64,000 bases of DNA from Carnegiea gigantea (taxonomy: Eukaryota > Streptophyta > Magnoliopsida > Caryophyllales > Cactaceae), in NCBI GenBank assembly GCA_029747015.1, contig JAKOGI010000331.1, forward strand, positions 599,501 through 663,500, read 5' to 3'. This document shows positions 1 to 10,618 of the stretch, one piece after another. How positions within the stretch are numbered: position 1 is the first letter of the stretch; each line of letters starts with the position of its first letter. The notes under the pieces were generated by a model, which searched no databases, had not been told where the DNA came from, and saw only the letters and a program-made list of their open reading frames with translations. A program made the translations under genes and the position numbers.

Positions 1-535
1 AAATGATAGTTAGTAACTATATCTTTAGTACGTTTATGATAAATGAGATTAGTAGTCAGGGATGTGGCATTAATGTCATCACGCAAGTCTTAGTTGGAGT
101 CGAAAGCACAATCCGTAATTGATGTAGTAGCGTTAATTATCCAAATTATTCCAGCTATAGTATATACAATAGCCTAACACTTAGCCTCAGTGGAAGACGT
201 GGATACCATAGGTTGCTTCCCTGAACACCGCGCAATGGGATTGAGTCCATAGAAAATAGCATACCCAATTGTAGAATGACAAGTTGCCTTACTCCTTACC
301 TAATTAGCATCTGAGTAGGCAATAAAGATGGAACCTACAATAGTTGGTCAAATAAGGATCCCATGATCAAGTGTTCTCTACATGTACATGAAAATGCTTA
401 ATAATAGAAAGATGAGTTCTACAAGGCGCATGTATGAATTAAAAAATTATATGAACTGTAAATGCAATATCAGCTTAAGTCTTAGTCAAATATTGAAGAT
501 TACCTACCATGTATGCTTCTGTACTCAATGGGATT
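1..535 (-). pseudogene. Ty1/copia RT-RNase H remnant
   Basis: Read on the minus strand, this stretch gives the end of a plant Ty1/copia polyprotein. From high to low coordinates there is the RT to RNase H linker (an EYRSI-like start near 530), then a YSDAN motif near 320-330, then the hallmark SGKQP...STSSTEA block near 190-240. It ends in a run like the region before the last catalytic residues. Several in-frame stops and frame changes make it non-coding. It is cut by the window edge, so its LTR is not seen. It is a separate copy from the plus-strand copia element at 30-45 kb. Confidence 0.8.
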
Positions 536-540
536 AGTTA

Positions 541-770
541 GAGCTAGGAAATGGGTCAGGTCGAGTCGACCCATTTAATAAATGGGTCAATTTTGTGTCA
601 GGTTTGAAAATAGTTTAGATTTACTCAAAATTAAAAAAATAATAATTTTTCACACTAAATAGTCAAATCGTGTCGATTTCGAGTTGACGTCGGTTCGGTT
701 CAAGTCAGATTCATGTTTCTGTCAGTAACTTCAGCTCGAGTTCGTGTCGGGTACTGATGTAGTGGTCAGG
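541..770. repeat. Degenerate GGGTC/GAGTCG-rich simple sequence
   Basis: The stretch is built of loosely repeated GGGTC, CGAGT and TCGGGT words, with AT-rich filler between about 610 and 655. It has no coding signature and lies between the copia scrap and the Tat-type LTR. A similar low-complexity tract in the opposite sense (CCGAACC words) lies in intron 6 of the polygalacturonase gene. Confidence 0.45.
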
Positions 771-774
771 CTTT

Positions 775-1412
775 CCCAGCACCAGAATTAGTGAGTAACT
801 CACCATCTTATAAGGTAAGGACCATCTTAGCAACATAAGGAGTTTGGACAGGTTTACAAGTATGAAAATTGATTTGGGTAGATAAAATGCTTATCGGCAT
901 TATGTCAAAGTCAAAATACTATCCCAAAATGATAAAGTGGATCAAGTCAAACAAAGCTGGCACGGTTAGGCATTGGGCTAAGGTCCATAGGTGAAGTTAA
1001 CCTAAACCTAGTTCAAAGAACCTTGGAAACCAAATAATCATCTATGATTTGTGCAAGGGATAATAGATCTAGTAAATATTTCCTAAAAGTTCTTGGATAC
1101 GGTAAAGATAAATGAGGTTGAATAAAATCATGAACAAAATCTAATCCTAGTTAAATTTTCTCAAAGGGAGCTGGCTAACAACCCCTATATAAACAAATAA
1201 TGACAAACCTAATAGGTAGGAAAAACTACCAGCAACCTAAGGCTTATAGTTCTGAGTCCCTTGTTGAATACTCGTAACTTGAGTGTTACAGGCTCTTGAA
1301 GAGGAGAAAACCTCTAATCTTTCAGAAATTATTTTGTATAAAATCCTTGAATAGTCTTGTAAGTCCCTCAAGGCCCAGGAAATAAGCCCAAATTCAATTC
1401 TAAGTTGAAACG
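775..1412 (+). repeat. 5' LTR of Tat-type Ty3/gypsy element (approximate)
   Basis: This is inferred as the 5' LTR because it lies directly upstream of a Tat-style primer site and gag. It contains a good TATA box (TATATAAA, 1186-1193) in the setting GCTGGCTAACAACCCC, with the rest of the sequence downstream up to the primer site. The left boundary is uncertain, because no second copy of this LTR is visible in the window to define it. It should drive the Tat element whose parts lie at 1500-3853, 8464-10618 and 29556-30020. Confidence 0.5.
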
Positions 1413-1432
1413 TTTGGCACCTTCTCTAGGGA
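1413..1432 (+). other. Candidate primer-binding site of the Tat-type element
   Basis: TTTGGCACC followed by TTCTCTAGGGATC resembles the TTTGGCGCC...TGTGGGGATC junction found directly after the 5' LTR of Tat-lineage elements. It is placed correctly, about 90 bp before the first gag-like reading. Mutations prevent a firm tRNA assignment. Confidence 0.45.
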
Positions 1433-1499
1433 TCTTAAGTTGATAAAAGAGGCCACCCAAGGATAGTGTGAAGAGAAAAGAAACTAGAGGAGACCATAA

Positions 1500-2760
1500 G
1501 GCTAAGATCTTAAGAACAGACCTCCAAATACTAATTTAGAGAATGTCATGGACCAAAATAAAGGACATTTGTCTCCCAAGTGTATCCATGTCCAAAAACA
1601 AAAAGATAATAACCAAAGGCTTATAAAAGAATTGTTCGCTGAAATAGTCAATGAGGCAGTAACCCATAATGTAAAAGTTAGAAGCTTTCTTAACTGCTAA
1701 AAGAAAGCCAAGGAGGACTATCTCAGAGACGATCTGTTAAAGAAGGATATAGAGACTTCCAAGACGTGTAAGGAGCTTTTTCCTTAAGATCAAGAAGAGG
1801 AGGATCTTCAGAACAGGAATCCCAAATACTGAAGGATGAAAGATGATGAACTGAGAGGGACCTTGAAATAGAAATAGGCTCATCTGAAGAAATCTATGAA
1901 CAAAAAGCCTGATGGAGAAAGAACTCACGAAGATGATTGACACAAGAAAGATTCTCAGCAATAGAGTTCTCCCCGTACTAAAGTAGTGTCTTCCCAACAG
2001 CACTCTTAAGAATGCACCAAGGATACTTATGACCAATGCACCCCTACAATAGGGTGTTTACCCTTTAAGACAACTTATGATTTTAAGAGCTGGAGTGCAA
2101 GACTTCTGAAAAGAATTAAGGTCCCAAGCATAACTTTTTTTTAGAGAGCTATAGACCCTTGCGAACACCTGAATGCCTATGTGACTCAAATTTATTTACA
2201 ACCCATTCCCTCAAAAGCAATGCTTTGTAGATATTTTCTAGCCACATCAAACGGGTAGCCCAACCTTAATTTAATAGGCTTCCCCTGAGACCTATCAAGA
2301 CCTAGGAAGATCAATCAAACGGTTTCACTGTTCACTTCGTATTGAGCAAGAGAATCCTAAAATATGCAACAGATTTGATTAGACTAGCACAGTAACATAA
2401 AGAGTTACAGGCTAATTATGTGGAGCAATTCCCTTGAGAGACTCTCTTTGTTAAAGGCTTAAAGCCAGATTGTAGCATTGGCATCTTTTCCTAAAGGATT
2501 CAAGAATGCAAGGTTGTGTGAGAAGTTTATAATGGGGCCTCTAGCTAGTTTAGCTAAGGCCACAAACGTGGTCGAACATTATATTCAACTTGAAGCTGCC
2601 ATGAGAGAATCATGAGCTCCTAAAGAGACATGTAAGAGCAACAAGAAGAGGTTAAACAAACAAAGACATAAGGAAAAGAAAAAGAAGACTCTCAAGACAG
2701 GATCTCTTTTACTGTTCCCCAGGGTGAAATCTTAAGAGGAATTAAACAATCACCTAACTA
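1500..2760 (+). pseudogene. Tat-type Ty3/gypsy gag remnant
   Basis: Across three frames with stops, this region matches the retrotransposon Gag domain. There is an RRYFLATSNG-like start near 2230, a KYATDLIRLAQ-like block near 2355-2385, FVKGLKPD at 2450-2470, and a LASLAKATNVVEHYIQLEAA-like run near 2545-2600. A basic Lys/Arg-rich tail follows (about 2635-2700). Gag would form the virus-like particle in an active element. Frameshifts and premature stops show that this copy is dead. It continues into the protease region and belongs with the RT half at 8464-10618. Confidence 0.75.
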
Positions 2761-3109
2761 TGGATAGGCTAAGACCTTATGAAAGGAAAAGTGGGCATGA
2801 TACAAAAAACTATTAGGATGTAGATATTGCGCTCAATAATTTGGCTAAGAAAAGAGAAATTGATCAATTCCTTAAGAGCCATCTGTGAAGACAGAAAAAG
2901 CATATGAATGAGAATGTTCATAAGAATGAGACTCTCAAGATATACCCCTGAAAAGCGCAACATAGGTAATCTCTGGAGGACCACTTCGATTGCATTATCA
3001 AACAAAGCCTTGAAGAGTCATGTAAGGTCTTTGGGTCAAGTGATCCCAAGAGCAACCAAGTAACTATAGATGCTTAACCAAACATGGTTTTTGAAAATTC
3101 AAGACCTCT
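2761..3109 (+). pseudogene. Gag-protease linker of the Tat-type element
   Basis: This lies between the basic gag tail and the protease. It reads as a degenerate linker of polar residues with many stops. No independent gene is visible. The minus-strand open frame here (2769-3005) has no recognisable domain and overlaps the retroelement, so it was not called. Confidence 0.45.
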
Positions 3110-3853
3110 AACTTAACCTTATGATGATCCTCTAGCAATAAAGTTAATAGTTGTTAGCTATGAGATTAGTTGGGTATGGTAGATACTGGGAGTTCTATAG
3201 ATATAATGTTATATGAATGTTTTATCTAGCTTCATTTGTAGGGCAAGTATATGTCTTCGACTCCATACCCTATCACAGGTTTCACAGAAATCATAATATA
3301 TCCTAGGGGGATTACATAGCCATAGATGTGCCCTTTCCCTTCAAAATGAGAGTGAGGAGGCCACTCTTAAATTCTCTAAGAGCAATACTATCCATCAACA
3401 ACTTATTTATGTAATTTTTGATGGATAATTATCCTATAGGTAGCCCAGTGAGATATCATAAGGCTAAAAGGTAGTGCTGCATGACAACATTGAAAGCTTC
3501 CATCCTACACACAAGGAATGAAGCATAAGAGTCTTCACAGAAGAATAAGAAATAGGTAGTATAGTAGCCAGAGGTAACACAGTGATGGTTCTTAGACTTG
3601 ACAGCATGAACATGAAGACTCCTAAACTTAAGGCAGGGATCACTCACAAGCGATACCTTTGGCACAAAACCTGTCCAGGATTGTGCAGATGGGAGCTAAG
3701 ATGAATCTAACTTTTCAAGAAGTACTAAATGCCCTACAAAGGAAATGTGTAGATATGTTGGCTTATACAACACAAGAGATGGTAGGAATTGACAAAGGAA
3801 TAATAGTTAACAAATTTGCTATAAAAGCATGTAAAAAGCCTATGAAGCACAAA
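3110..3853 (+). pseudogene. Tat-type protease and start of RT, broken by element B
   Basis: From about 3120 a PYDDPLAIKLIV-like start leads to a VDTGSS-like aspartic protease site near 3180-3200, then a GFTEI-type flap and a decayed protease tail to about 3450. The short open frame 3659-3856 carries a YTTQEMVGID run. Tat polyproteins have this just before the RT, where a W/Y-x-x-x-DM-x-GID motif is followed by basic residues. The sequence then meets the LTR of element B. The RT resumes at 8464, but roughly the first hundred RT residues are missing from both sides. Confidence 0.7.
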
Positions 3854-4741
3854 TGATGCATATAACATCACGGATAAATTTGTTTTACAACTTTAGAATA
3901 AATGAATTTAAGATTAATTAAGTTATATATTCTATTCCATCCAGTTTATGTGGCTAAAGTCCCAACAAATGGGAGAAAAGAGCATCAAAATGTGAACCTA
4001 TCATCATGATCCAAATCAAGTAGGCCAATAGGATCAATTTTGGTGCAACAAGTCCCGGTCAATAAAGTCAAACTTTAGCCAATAGTGATTAATACGAGTC
4101 AAGCTTTGGTCAAAGTTCAAGGTCCGAATATCAAGCTTGGAGATCAAGAAGAATTCGGACAACTCATTACTAGCCTAGAACCTTCTAATTTCAATTTTCA
4201 TGTGCTTAAATTGTTGTTTGAATGTGATTAGCTAGAATAGATGCTTGAATTCTATTAGTCCACATTAACTTTTGTTGCTATTAGCTAAATAGATACTTGA
4301 ATGGTATAAGTGCTTAATTTCTATTGGCTTATTATTATAAGTTAGGGAAGGGGACACTAATTTTTGTTGACATAAATTAGCCTCCTTGCATATAATTAGA
4401 AGATAGACTTGATTTGAGAATTAATGAATAAAAGTTAAAATGATTTTCTCTTCCACAAAGAAACCATCTTTCTATTTCAAAGACTTATGTATTCGAATGG
4501 TGATTGAGTCCTTTAGATTAATTCTTAGTGTTTACTTTAAAGAATTAATTGGTGGATTGTTAGATTAAGTGGTGACATGAGCCCTTATCTTAGTCATATC
4601 CATTTTTTTTCTCCCATATTCAAAAATCTACCAAAATTTCCTTTTTTTTCCCATTGTTATTCAAATCCTAGCTTAGCTCATAGTTTTATTAGTTGTTGGT
4701 TGCTGAATTTTATTCACTTTTGACGTTAAGGGCCTTCTGCA
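3854..4741 (+). repeat. 5' LTR of element B
   Basis: This is a direct repeat of 6399-6527 plus 7755-8463. It starts TGATGCATATA and ends TTCTGCA, so it has TG...CA ends, and a tRNA-Met-type primer site follows within a few bases. Shared landmarks are GGAGAAAAGAGCATC near 3970, AAGCTTGGAGAT near 4135 and GTGGATTGTTAGA near 4550. The two copies differ by many substitutions and small indels, so the insertion is old. Length is 888 bp. Confidence 0.75.
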
Positions 4742-4747
4742 ATAATT

Positions 4748-4758
4748 TGTATCAGAGC
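4748..4758 (+). other. Primer-binding site of element B (initiator tRNA-Met type)
   Basis: TGTATCAGAGC lies seven bases after the LTR end. It matches the usual plant retroelement site TGGTATCAGAGC, complementary to the 3' end of initiator tRNA-Met, with one G lost. Confidence 0.65.
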
Positions 4759-6398
4759 AAATCATTCCTCATCAAATTGGTGTCCAAAGGTCCTACTTTT
4801 GGCTGATTTCTCCTTCATCATCACCTCATTAGTCCGCAAAAGTACCTCAAAAATAGCATAAACACAGCTCCTGATCTAAACGCATCCTTAACCTCTTAAA
4901 AGCAATCACAAAAACACACTGAAGCACCGGCAAGAGGTCACCACAGACTGGCTATAGTGAACTCCACAGATCGTGGCAGTGGTTCACCCTTTGTGGTCAC
5001 CATTTTCTTCAAATTTTCGCATCCCTGAGACAACCATAACCCCTCTGTGGTATCCCTCATGCTCCGTGGTCCCTTTTCTCATTCTAATCCTTCAAATTTT
5101 TTTTCCCTAAAAATCCTTTCGACTTCTTGTTTCTCTATACCATGGAAGATAAAGCTATCTTTAAACTCCAAGCTCAAATAAGGAAGCTTAGCAAGCAAAG
5201 GGCTCAAATGAAGAAAACCATGAAAGCCTCCTTACTTTGACGGTATTAGTTTGGATCTTACCATCTATTTGAGATGGATTCAAATACTTAAAGGTTATTT
5301 TGAGGCTAAAGGATGTTCCCATGAATAGTCTTTCTTAAGAGGTACTCAAAAGCTCCAAAGTTATTCCCACTATTGGTTCAAATGTCTCAGGAGAGAGAGA
5401 GGTCTTCAAGGCAAGCCTAGAATCAAGACTTGCAATAGGCTCAAGTCACACATGGATATAAGATTCAACCTAGATCAAACCTTTGAAGAGGAATCCTTGA
5501 AAGAGGAACCCTTTGTTACTCAAGGGAAGATCAAGGTTTAAGAGGGAGAGCCTACGATGGTTCAAGGAGGGAATAAGGAAGAAAGTCAGATCATTTTGGA
5601 TCTTAAAGAAAAAGAAGTTGAATCAAAGCCCACCTTGGAGGTTGTGCTACCTATTGCTTCTCACACCCACTCTTATACTTTCCATTGTTCCAATTAGAAA
5701 TTGAGGAAAACATCTCTAAAGAAGGTCTACTTTTATTTTCATTAAGCAAGCTTAGAAATGAAGCTTTATATGGGATGTTTCCTTTGAGTGCTTATCAAGT
5801 TTTTCTTATTAGATCATAGTCATTTGATTACTACGTTAGTCATGAGGGACATGATTCCTATAAACAACAATGGTAAGCATTAGCATTTGCTTCTTTACCC
5901 CCACCTCACAAATATAAACCAAGTAAGGGATGTGAGAAAAGCCTCTACAAGAATGAAGAATGGGACGAGCGAACTATTAGTAAGATCAAGCTTATATTTG
6001 CCTTAATCTTGGTTGATTCAGACACAAAGGAGGAAATGACACCCCTACACCCTTTAGTTCAATCACATTTGAATGAATTTTGGAATGAGGTCTAACGTGG
6101 TGTAATGCCTCTCAAATGGTTGTCCCCAATCTCTTAAACATAAGCATCTACTCTCTTTAGATATGCGTTGTGACTATTATATTAGGATTTTCAATAGTCT
6201 CATCAATGTTGAATGGATTGTTCATCTCATTAGACTATCCCCTAAAGTATTCAACAACTCCTATGTGTTCAAGCAAGATGGTACTCTTAAAATAATGAGT
6301 TTTCTAAGACTGAAGGGGTGTAACAAGTTATCAATATTAGTATCCTTAAGTTTCAAGCACAAGGATCTGAAAGAAAATCCTTTCGAAGAAAGGGATTT
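4759..6398 (+). pseudogene. Internal region of non-autonomous element B
   Basis: Only 1.64 kb lies between the LTRs, too short for gag-pol, and no protease, RT, RNase H or integrase motif is seen. A leader is followed by a possible gag-like start at ATG 5142 (MEDKAIFKLQAQIRK, polar and coiled-coil-like). Short open frames follow at 5513-5704 and 6163-6450; the second runs into the 3' LTR. None of these short proteins was recognised. The structure fits a gag-only or LARD-like non-autonomous LTR element that depended on proteins from a relative. Confidence 0.6.
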
Positions 6399-8463
6399 TG
6401 ATGCATATAGTATCAAAGGCAAGTTTGGTTTGCAACTTTGTAATAAATGAGTTCAGGATGAATTAAATCGTTTATTCTATCCTATCTAGTTTATGAGTTC
6501 AAAGCCTCAACAAAGGAGAAAAGAGCATGATAGGAAGAATTAAAGTTCTAACTTTATAACCTCAAGTGCAAAGTTTATTGCGAGTACTTGGGGTGTCGTC
6601 CACTAGGAGTTGCATTTCAAGCACCGGAATTCAGCAAAAGTGTTTCAATCTAGGCTAAATGAAAAGGTATAAAAAGAAAAGGAACTAAATAACTAAGGCA
6701 AATAGAAAGGACCTTGATTAAACCCAAGATTAACCAACTAATTTGGGGAAACCCTCACCTTCCTAAGTTATGCTAGCCTTCAAAGATGATCGATTGTACC
6801 ATAAAAGCTCGCCCAAGCCTTCTTTCAAGGGTCGAAGGCAAATGTAATTGCTCTAACCACCTATTTTCATGGAGTTAGCCCAATTAAACTACAAGAGCAG
6901 AGACCCTAGATCTACGTAGAATTTAGACTATTTTCATGTCCAAAGGCTAGCTATCCTCTCTACTCACACTAAACAATCGACCTCACCTTCCAGCGTGATC
7001 AATTGCCCCAAAACACAGATGAACACTTTCTCAACTATTTCATTGGACACTTGCTGGGCATGAGAGAAAATCCCCAAATCCGATCATAAATAAGGCTTGC
7101 TAAGGTTTAAATAAGATCAACTAGCCATCTTAAGGGCCAATCACATCCCAAGATCACATTTTTAATCATAGCTAAATATCAAAAAGAAAATCAAAGCAAA
7201 GAATTAATAAAGTAGCAATCAAAACAAGAAGCATGAAATTAAAGAGAGAGCAAAAAGAAACTTAGCCTTCCATACCGAAATCCACAATCTTCTATATAAT
7301 ATGCACTACTCTACTTAATTTATTCTCCCCCTAATGGGGTTTTGGTGGCTAAACCAAAACTAAACCCTAGCCCTAAAACCCTCCCCAAAAAAAATTCTTT
7401 TTGAAACCAAACAAAAGCCCCCCTTTTATATTGGTTAAACCGACAAGGAGCACAGAAGCATGGTGGAGTGGTGACAGGTCGCCGCCACCCCCTGGAAGGT
7501 GGCCCCCACTACAGGGTGGCTACGACAGCTCTCGTTTAGGCGACGAGCACCCATTGTGGCCCTTCTTTCTTGGATCCTTCACCTTATTGCTCATTTCTTT
7601 GCTCCTCCTCGACCCTTCTGCAGCACTTGATCGATTAAGCTTATTACGTACAAAGTTAAACAAAACAAATGAAAATCCTAACATTATATTATTTTACGAG
7701 CTATGATTAGGCGGGAGAGCATGAAAAAGCGACAATTTAGTATAGAACAGAGCATCAAATGCAAGTCTACGATCATGATCCAAATCAAATAGGCAAGTCA
7801 AGTCACTTTTGGGTCCAACACACCCTGCTGAAGAAAGTCAAACTTTGGTCAACAATGGTCAATATGGGTATGACTTTAGTCAAAGTTCAAGATCAAGGTC
7901 CAAATATCAAGCTTGGAGATAAGGAAGAATCTAGACAACCCATCACCAGCCTAAAAGCTTCTAATTTCAATTTCCGTTTGTGCTTAAATTATTGTTTGAA
8001 TGTTATTGGTTAAAATAGATGCTTGAATCATATTAGTATACATTAATCCCATATATACTTAATTTCTATTGGCTTATTTATGTAATGTGGGGAAGGAAAC
8101 ACTAATTTTTGTGGTTATGAATTAGCCTCCTTGTATCTAATTGCAATATGGACTTAATTTGAGAATTAATTAATGAAAGTTAGAATGTTTTTCTCTTCCA
8201 TAAAGAAACTCTTTCTCTTTATTTCAAATATTTGCACATTTGAATGGTGATTGAGTCAATTTTTTAGATTAATTCTTGGTGCTTGCTTTGAAGAATTAAT
8301 TGGTGGATTGTTAGACTAAGTGGGGGCTTGAGCCTTTATCTTAGTCATATCCATTTTGTTTTCGTTTCTCCCATAATTAAAACTCCATAAAAATTTCCTT
8401 ATTTTTCCTTTTGTTATCAAAGCCTAGCTTGGTTTAAGGTCTTAGTGGTTGGCATTAATTGCA
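6399..8463 (+). repeat. 3' LTR of element B, split by a solo LTR
   Basis: The first part (6399-6527, starting TGATGCATATAG) and the second part (7755-8463) together align with the 5' LTR at 3854-4741. The break is an exact insertion of a different LTR at 6528-7749 with target duplication GAGCA. The end GCATTAATTGCA at 8463 matches the CTGCA end of the 5' LTR. No matching target duplication was found for element B itself. The flanking Tat RT has lost sequence, so the insertion site was probably eroded or deleted. Confidence 0.7.
6528..7749 (-). mobile_element. Solo LTR (1222 bp) with TSD GAGCA
   Basis: The element has TG...CA ends on either strand (TGATAGGAAG...ATAGAACA on plus) and is flanked by GAGCA at 6523-6527 and 7750-7754. 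Removing it rejoins the 3' LTR of element B. On the minus strand it aligns with the LTR at 60838-62230. Shared blocks are TAAATTGTCG near the start, TAGCTCGTA.AATAA, AATTGGGCTAAC and AAAATAGGTGGTTA, and a GTGCACTTG-like block near the end. No internal region is present, so this is a product of LTR-LTR recombination. The plus-strand open frame 7401-7706 inside it is chance coding. Confidence 0.88.
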
Positions 8464-10618
8464 AATATATGAACAAGAACAAGATCATATCTTATAGCAT
8501 TCATTACACATCAAGGCTTATATTGTTGCAAGGCCATGCCATTTGGACTGAATAATGCTAGTGTCATATATCGATAGTTGGTCAATAAGAACCAAATTGG
8601 GAGAAACATGGAGGTACATATAAATGGCATGATAATCAAGTCTAAGGCTTCAGACCAACATCTCTTGGAGCTACTGGAGACTTTTGATAGTATGAGAAAG
8701 TACAACATGAAGTTAAATCCCAAGAAGTATACCTTTGGGCTATCAGCTAGAAAAATTATAAGTTCATGATTAATAAGAGATGAATAGAAGCTAGTCTAGA
8801 TAAAGTGAAAGTTATGCTAGAAATGCAAAGTCCAGAACTATAAGAAAAGTCGAGAAGCTAACAGGGTTCAAAGTAGCGTTGAGAAGATTTCTCTTCAATT
8901 CTGCATTAAATTGTCTCCTATTCATTAAGTGTTGGAAGTCAATATGAAATTTAGATATATAGAAGAGGCAGAGAAGGCCTTCCGACAACATAAGTAATAT
9001 ATATATGAGATACCATCATTATCCAACCCAACCCCTAAGAAGGATATTATGATGTACTATTGGTGAGGGAAGAAAATAAGACTTTGTCAGTCATGTCTTG
9101 ATAGGACCTAAGCTTAATTATCTAAATATTGAGGAGGTGGTCCTGGCCTTAGCCATGTAGCCAGAAAGTTGAAACCTTATTTTGAGGTGTGCTATTAAGG
9201 TCTTGGTAGGTCAACCATTAAGGCAAAATGATATAGAAATTTGATTATTTAGGAGGACTGTTACTCTATGCAATGGAGTTGTCCAGATTAGACATATAAC
9301 ATAGGGTTTGATTGGCAATCAAGGCTCAAGTCATATCTAATTTTCTTGTTGAATGTATATTTAAGCATAATAGCCTAAAGCTAAAAGTAAAGTGACGGAT
9401 TGTCTATACAGGTAGATCTTCCATGGTGAATGGGTTAGGGGATGACGTAACCCTAATCCCTTTAGAAGGGAGAAATATGAATATTCCCTAATGTTTACAT
9501 TCCCAACTACCACCAATGAAGAAATGGATGAAGCAATCATAATAAGATTGAAGATTTACAAGACCTTCCAAGCAAAGAAGATTGGAGTCTTTAGTGACTC
9601 ACAGGTAGTCGTCAGTTAAATAAAGGTTGAGTTTGAAGCTATAAAAAAGCAAATGGTCAATTATGTCGCCAAAATCCTATAGTCTATTAAAGATTTCCCT
9701 CAATTTGAGATAAGTCACATTATAAGATCAAAAAAATCAAGCAAATGTATTGATTAAATAGGCTAGTTCACCCAAACTAATTCTCTAAGATAATTTTTCT
9801 AAGAGGCTATAAGACATAAAAGTATAGACTAGGAGAAATTCTATGGACAAATGTGGATAACTCTGGATGGAACCCATTATCAATTATTTAGAGACTGAAA
9901 ATTGCCAGATGACCCAAAAGAAGTAAGAAAGCTATGAAGAATCCATCATTTGTTTTGTCTATTTTAGGGGGAGCCTTACAAGAAGGATATGCCAGGCCCT
10001 AGTTGAATGGTGTGAATAAGGTAAATCATATTATATCCTTACAACAATTAGTGAAGTACATTCTGGATCACATGCAGCAAGCATGGAAAGTGTTAAGAGC
10101 ATGATTCTACTGGCCTAGTTTGCATGGAAATGCATTAGCCTACATTGAAAAGTGTGACAAGTGCCAATTTTACTCCCCGAAAATACATGCACAACCACTA
10201 GTCTATTTATTATAGTATAGTATATACCCTTTCCAAGATAAGGAATAGACATTCTAAGTTCTTTGTCATAAACATCTGAACAAAGAAAGTACCTATTTGT
10301 GGCAGTAGACTACTAAGTTAAACCAGTGGTAACAATCATGGACTAAAAAACAATGGAATTTCCATAGAAAGATTGGATCACAAGATATGAACTTCTAGAT
10401 ATGTAATAGTTAACAATGGAAGGCAATTCATTAGCAACAAATTCAAAAAGTATTTCAAAGGATTAGGGGTCATGGTTCCCAGTACTTCAGTTGTAAGATT
10501 TCAAGCCAATGGACAAGTAGAGGTTGCTAATAATCTAGGCCAGAGGGAAGAAAGTTGAACGAGCTAAATGAGCCTGCATAGATTAGCTACCAAGAATCCT
10601 CTGGTCTTTAAGAACCAC
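8464..10618 (+). pseudogene. Tat-type pol: RT end, RNase H, second RNase H, integrase N-part
   Basis: RT is recognised at about 8500-8770: THQGLYC...AMPFGLNNA, then MEVHINGMIIKSKA where the YVDD-type catalytic motif has decayed, then KYNMKLNPKKYTFGLSA. The first RNase H-like region lies near 9000-9350 (LALA...RKLKPYF). A second RNase H follows near 9410-9790 with a SSMVNGLG start and an IGVFSDSQ-type core. Two RNase H domains are the mark of the Tat lineage. Integrase begins near 10040: SGSHAA, then EKCDKCQFY of the HHCC finger, and near 10440-10540 a RFQANGQVEV run typical of the core's end. Many stops are present. It is cut at 10618 by the chromovirus array and resumes at 29556. Confidence 0.75.

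Noticed and set aside
7401..7706. 101-residue proline-rich open frame
   Set aside because: It lies wholly inside the 1222-bp solo LTR and antisense to its LTR direction.
3849..8470. A target duplication for element B
   Set aside because: ACAAA before 3854 and AATAT after 8463 do not match, and sequence of the host RT is missing.
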